Assembly (NCBI GenBank): GCA_018242205.1
Contig: JAFECJ010000020.1
Span: 1-64,000, forward strand
Direction of reading: 5' to 3'
Source of the DNA: Pseudomonadota bacterium
Lineage (GTDB): Bacteria > Pseudomonadota > Alphaproteobacteria > Rhizobiales > Xanthobacteraceae
Length of the DNA stretch: 64,000 bases
The notes beneath the pieces are model-generated. The model saw only the letters and a program-made list of their open reading frames with translations, did not search any database and was not told where the DNA came from. Below are positions 61,536-64,000 of the stretch, piece after piece (positions within the stretch are counted from its first letter, which is position 1; the number at the start of each line of letters is the position of its first letter). The position numbers were made by a program, and so were the translations under genes.

Positions 61536-62513
61536 TCAGCGCTGCGCGATCTTTTCGCGCTTCGCCGTGTCCTTGCGCGGCGCGGGCTTGGTTTGGGCCT
61601 TGAGCTGGGCTTTGGCCGCCGCCTTCTTGCCCTCGGCGATCTTGGCGCCGAGCGCCTTCTTGTGCTCGCCCTTGGCAGGCTTCTTGTCGACGACCTTGGC
61701 GCTGGCGCGCAGCGGCGAGGGCGCCGGCAACGGCAAGGTGTCCGGGCCGTTCCAGGCCAACAGGCCGGCCGTTTTCTGGCAGGGCGCGGCTTCGGGCAGC
61801 TTCTGCACCGGGTGCCGCGCGCTCGCCGCGCTCCAGTTCTCGACCGGATTGCCGGTGATGGTTTTCACATAGCCCTGCGTCTCGTCGGGCAGCTTGGTCT
61901 TACCCTTACCGGCGAGCCAGTCGGCGACGCGCTTCGGCCCGGCATTGTAGGCCGCGGCGGCCAGCCCGAGATTGCCGAACTGACGAATGAGATTGCCGAG
62001 CTTCCGCGCCGAAGCCGGGATCGCCTGCAGCGGATCGTAAGGGTTATCCACGCCCATCTCGGTCGCGGTGTCGGGCATGAACTGGGCGATGCCCTGCGCG
62101 CCGGCGGCGCTGACGACCTCGGGGCGGAACTTGCTCTCCTGGAACAGCAGGCGGATGAAGAACGGCGCCGGCACGTCGTTGCGCTCGGCCGCCTGCGCCA
62201 GCGCGTTACAAACTTCGTCTTCCGAGCGATCGACCACCGGCTTCGGCACCGGCGGCAGCGGAATGCCGGCGGGGATGCCGTTGTTGATCACCTTGCCCGA
62301 CGGCACCGGATATTCCGCGCCGAGGTTGGGCACCAGCGCGGCGATCTCGTCGAGCGTCGGCGGCGGTGTATCGTCGGGGGGGATGGCGATGACCGCGCGC
62401 GCGGTTTCCCTGTGCGTGATGGCGAGATCCGACGGAGTCGGACCGGCATCGGTCTGGGTGGCGCCGGACCACGTCACCAAACACAGGCACGCCGGCAGGA
62501 ACAGCTGCCGCAT
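61536..62513 (-). CDS. Lytic transglycosylase with SLT domain and basic C-terminal tail
   Basis: Peptidoglycan-cleaving enzyme of 325 residues. A signal sequence covers about 1-20. The SLT domain (about 100-235) has the catalytic glutamate E126 in FQESKFRPE, GAQGIAQFMPDTA (138-150) and AAYNAGP (187-193). After about residue 265 a Lys/Ala-rich tail follows with about 15 lysines, possibly for contact with anionic cell-wall polymers. It is monocistronic by context, with a terminator just after it. Confidence 0.9.
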   Translation of the reverse strand: MRQLFLPACLCLVTWSGATQTDAGPTPSDLAITHRETARAVIAIPPDDTPPPTLDEIAALVPNLGAEYPVPSGKVINNGIPAGIPLPPVPKPVVDRSEDEVCNALAQAAERNDVPAPFFIRLLFQESKFRPEVVSAAGAQGIAQFMPDTATEMGVDNPYDPLQAIPASARKLGNLIRQFGNLGLAAAAYNAGPKRVADWLAGKGKTKLPDETQGYVKTITGNPVENWSAASARHPVQKLPEAAPCQKTAGLLAWNGPDTLPLPAPSPLRASAKVVDKKPAKGEHKKALGAKIAEGKKAAAKAQLKAQTKPAPRKDTAKREKIAQR

Positions 62514-62779
62514 GTCGGCTCTTCTCCAATCGTCTCACCGCAGCATGGCCATGCTTGGCCTGAAGATGATGCGGTGCGTGCTTTCTTTCTGAAAGAACGG
62601 GAATTACCCACCGATGCCGCGCTTCATGCGCGGTGATCGCGACGATAGTTGGATGCGGCCGGGTTTGAAATATGGCGAAAGCCGCCGTGCCTTCGCCGCA
62701 GTTCCTTCGGAACCGTTGACGGTCAGTAACGAATGCCGGTTAAAGCGCGGCAACACCTGCCGCCGCGCCCGCCGAAACC

Positions 62780-63892
62780 TCAATAAACAACGACGCTGCG
62801 GATCGACTTGCCTTCGTGCATCAGCTCGAAGGCGTCGTTGATCTTGTCGAGCGGCATGGTGTGGGTGATCAAATCGTCGATGTTGATTTTACCATCCATG
62901 TACCAATCGACGATCTTGGGCACGTCGGTGCGGCCGCGGGCGCCGCCGAAGGCGGTGCCTTTCCAGACGCGGCCGGTCACGAGCTGGAACGGGCGCGTGG
63001 AAATCTCCTGGCCTGCGCCCGCGACGCCGATAATGATCGATTCGCCCCAGCCGCGATGGCAGCATTCCAGCGCCTGGCGCATCACCTGCGTGTTGCCGAT
63101 GCATTCGAACGAGAAGTCGGCGCCGCCGCCGGTGAGATCGACGATCGCCTGCACCACCTTGTCGCGGCCGACTTCGTCGGGATTGACGAAATGCGTCATG
63201 CCGAATTTCTTGGCCATGGCGACGCGCTCGGGATTGAGATCGATGCCGATGATCTTGTCGGCGCCGACCATGCGGGCGCCCTGCACGACGTTCAACCCGA
63301 TGCCGCCGAGACCGAACACCGCGACATTGGCGCCGGGCCAGACCTTGGCGGTGTTGATGACGGCGCCGATGCCGGTGGTCACGCCGCAGCCGATGTAGCA
63401 GATCTTGTCGAACGGTGCGTCCTCGCGGACTTTGGCCAAAGCAATCTCCGGCAGCACGGTGAAGTTGGCGAAGGTCGAGCAGCCCATGTAGTGAAACACC
63501 GGCTCGGCGTCGCACTTGAAGCGCGACGTGCCGTCCGGCATCAGGCCCTTGCCCTGCGTGGCGCGGATCGCGGTGCAGAGGTTCGAGCGCTGCGACAGGC
63601 AGGTTTTGCACTGCCGGCATTCCGGCGTGTACAGCGGAATGACGTGGTCGCCGGGCTTGAGCGACGTCACGCCGGCGCCGATCTCGCGGACGACACCGGC
63701 GCCTTCATGGCCGAGAATGGCGGGGAAGATGCCCTCCGGATCGGCGCCCGACAGCGTGTAGTAGTCGGTGTGGCAGACGCCGGTCGCCTTGACCTCGACC
63801 AGCACTTCGCCCGCTTTGGGCCCTTCGATGTCGATGGTCTCGACGGTGAGCGGGGCGCCTGCTTTCCAGGCCACGGCAGCGCGGGTTTTCAT
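62780..63892 (-). CDS. frmA: S-(hydroxymethyl)glutathione dehydrogenase / class III alcohol dehydrogenase
   Basis: Zinc alcohol dehydrogenase that oxidises the glutathione adduct of formaldehyde and can reduce S-nitrosoglutathione. The 370-residue protein has catalytic zinc ligands C40, H62 and C169, structural zinc ligands C92, C95, C98 and C106, and NAD loop GLGGIG (194-199). The start at 63892 gives [12 protein letters not shown], the class III opening. In some organisms it works with an S-formylglutathione hydrolase; none is seen before the window ends. Confidence 0.95.
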   Translation of the reverse strand: MKTRAAVAWKAGAPLTVETIDIEGPKAGEVLVEVKATGVCHTDYYTLSGADPEGIFPAILGHEGAGVVREIGAGVTSLKPGDHVIPLYTPECRQCKTCLSQRSNLCTAIRATQGKGLMPDGTSRFKCDAEPVFHYMGCSTFANFTVLPEIALAKVREDAPFDKICYIGCGVTTGIGAVINTAKVWPGANVAVFGLGGIGLNVVQGARMVGADKIIGIDLNPERVAMAKKFGMTHFVNPDEVGRDKVVQAIVDLTGGGADFSFECIGNTQVMRQALECCHRGWGESIIIGVAGAGQEISTRPFQLVTGRVWKGTAFGGARGRTDVPKIVDWYMDGKINIDDLITHTMPLDKINDAFELMHEGKSIRSVVVY

Positions 63893-64000
63893 GCAGGCAA
63901 TCCTTCTCGCTTCAAGGCGGTGCGGTGAAGAGTGCCATCGCTCCAATGGCGTGGCCCGCTTCATTTCGTAGCACGTGAAGCTGGCCGCGCAACGTCTTCG

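Overview
The window is about 64 kb of GC-rich chromosome with dense bacterial coding on both strands. Gene content and order point to an alphaproteobacterium of the Hyphomicrobiales (Rhizobiales), probably near the Bradyrhizobium / Rhodopseudomonas / Pseudolabrys group. This is inferred from the mdh-sucCDAB-lpd block, the atpHAGDC operon, the proB-proA-nadD-rsfS-rlmH-envC-ctpA-rppH neighbourhood, BA14K-type small exported proteins, DUF2794, and palindromic intergenic repeats of the kind seen in that group. I see no phage, transposase, CRISPR array, tRNA or rRNA. The region is mostly core genome with a few accessory insertions.

Layout. 1-8.2 kb: end of mtaB, an rluA-type pseudouridine synthase, ftsY, ispZ, an acyltransferase, and a cytochrome c maturation cluster (ccmABCDG, minus strand) interrupted by an ICMT-like membrane methyltransferase gene. 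8.5-15.1 kb: aconitase, a DUF1223 protein, a candidate structured sRNA, DUF2794, a GNAT acetyltransferase, a glutathione transferase and a BAX-inhibitor-like protein. 15.4-19.9 kb: ybbP-ybbA divergent from tesA, then thpR. 20-23 kb: GNAT, zapE, DUF1003. 23.2-32.6 kb: the TCA block mdh-sucC-sucD-sucA-sucB-lpd, which encodes malate dehydrogenase, succinyl-CoA synthetase and the whole 2-oxoglutarate dehydrogenase complex. 32.6-38 kb: two membrane proteins, xerC, priA and an EamA transporter. 38.4-43.5 kb: F1 ATP synthase atpHAGDC. 43.5-54.5 kb, minus strand: an AAA NTPase, rppH, a divergent polysaccharide deacetylase, ctpA, an EnvC-like factor, rlmH, a small membrane protein, rsfS, nadD, proA and proB, with a 71-codon gene on the opposite strand between proB and proA. 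54.6-58.4 kb: a three-subunit membrane-bound GMC dehydrogenase (triheme cytochrome c, FAD subunit, Tat-exported small subunit). 58.9-60.3 kb: two tandem BA14K-like cysteine-motif proteins. 60.3-63.9 kb: an exported MetX-like hydrolase, a lytic transglycosylase and glutathione-dependent formaldehyde dehydrogenase.

Functional themes are central carbon oxidation (acnA, mdh, suc, lpd), respiration and ATP synthesis (ccm, periplasmic dehydrogenase, atp), cell envelope and division (ftsY, ispZ, zapE, envC-like, ctpA, lytic transglycosylase), and proline and NAD synthesis.

The features least explained by standard annotation are a strongly folded, C-rich-loop RNA candidate with its own terminator at 12.2-12.35 kb; an orphan terminator upstream of atpH; three exact-pitch 9-bp repeats upstream of proA; lysine/alanine-rich tails at the facing ends of NadD and RsfS; duplication of a four-cysteine motif in the BA14K-like pair; and several palindromic repeat families that sit at gene ends and supply stop codons to rluA, ccmC and thpR. 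No single locus looks like a complete new defence or mobile system.
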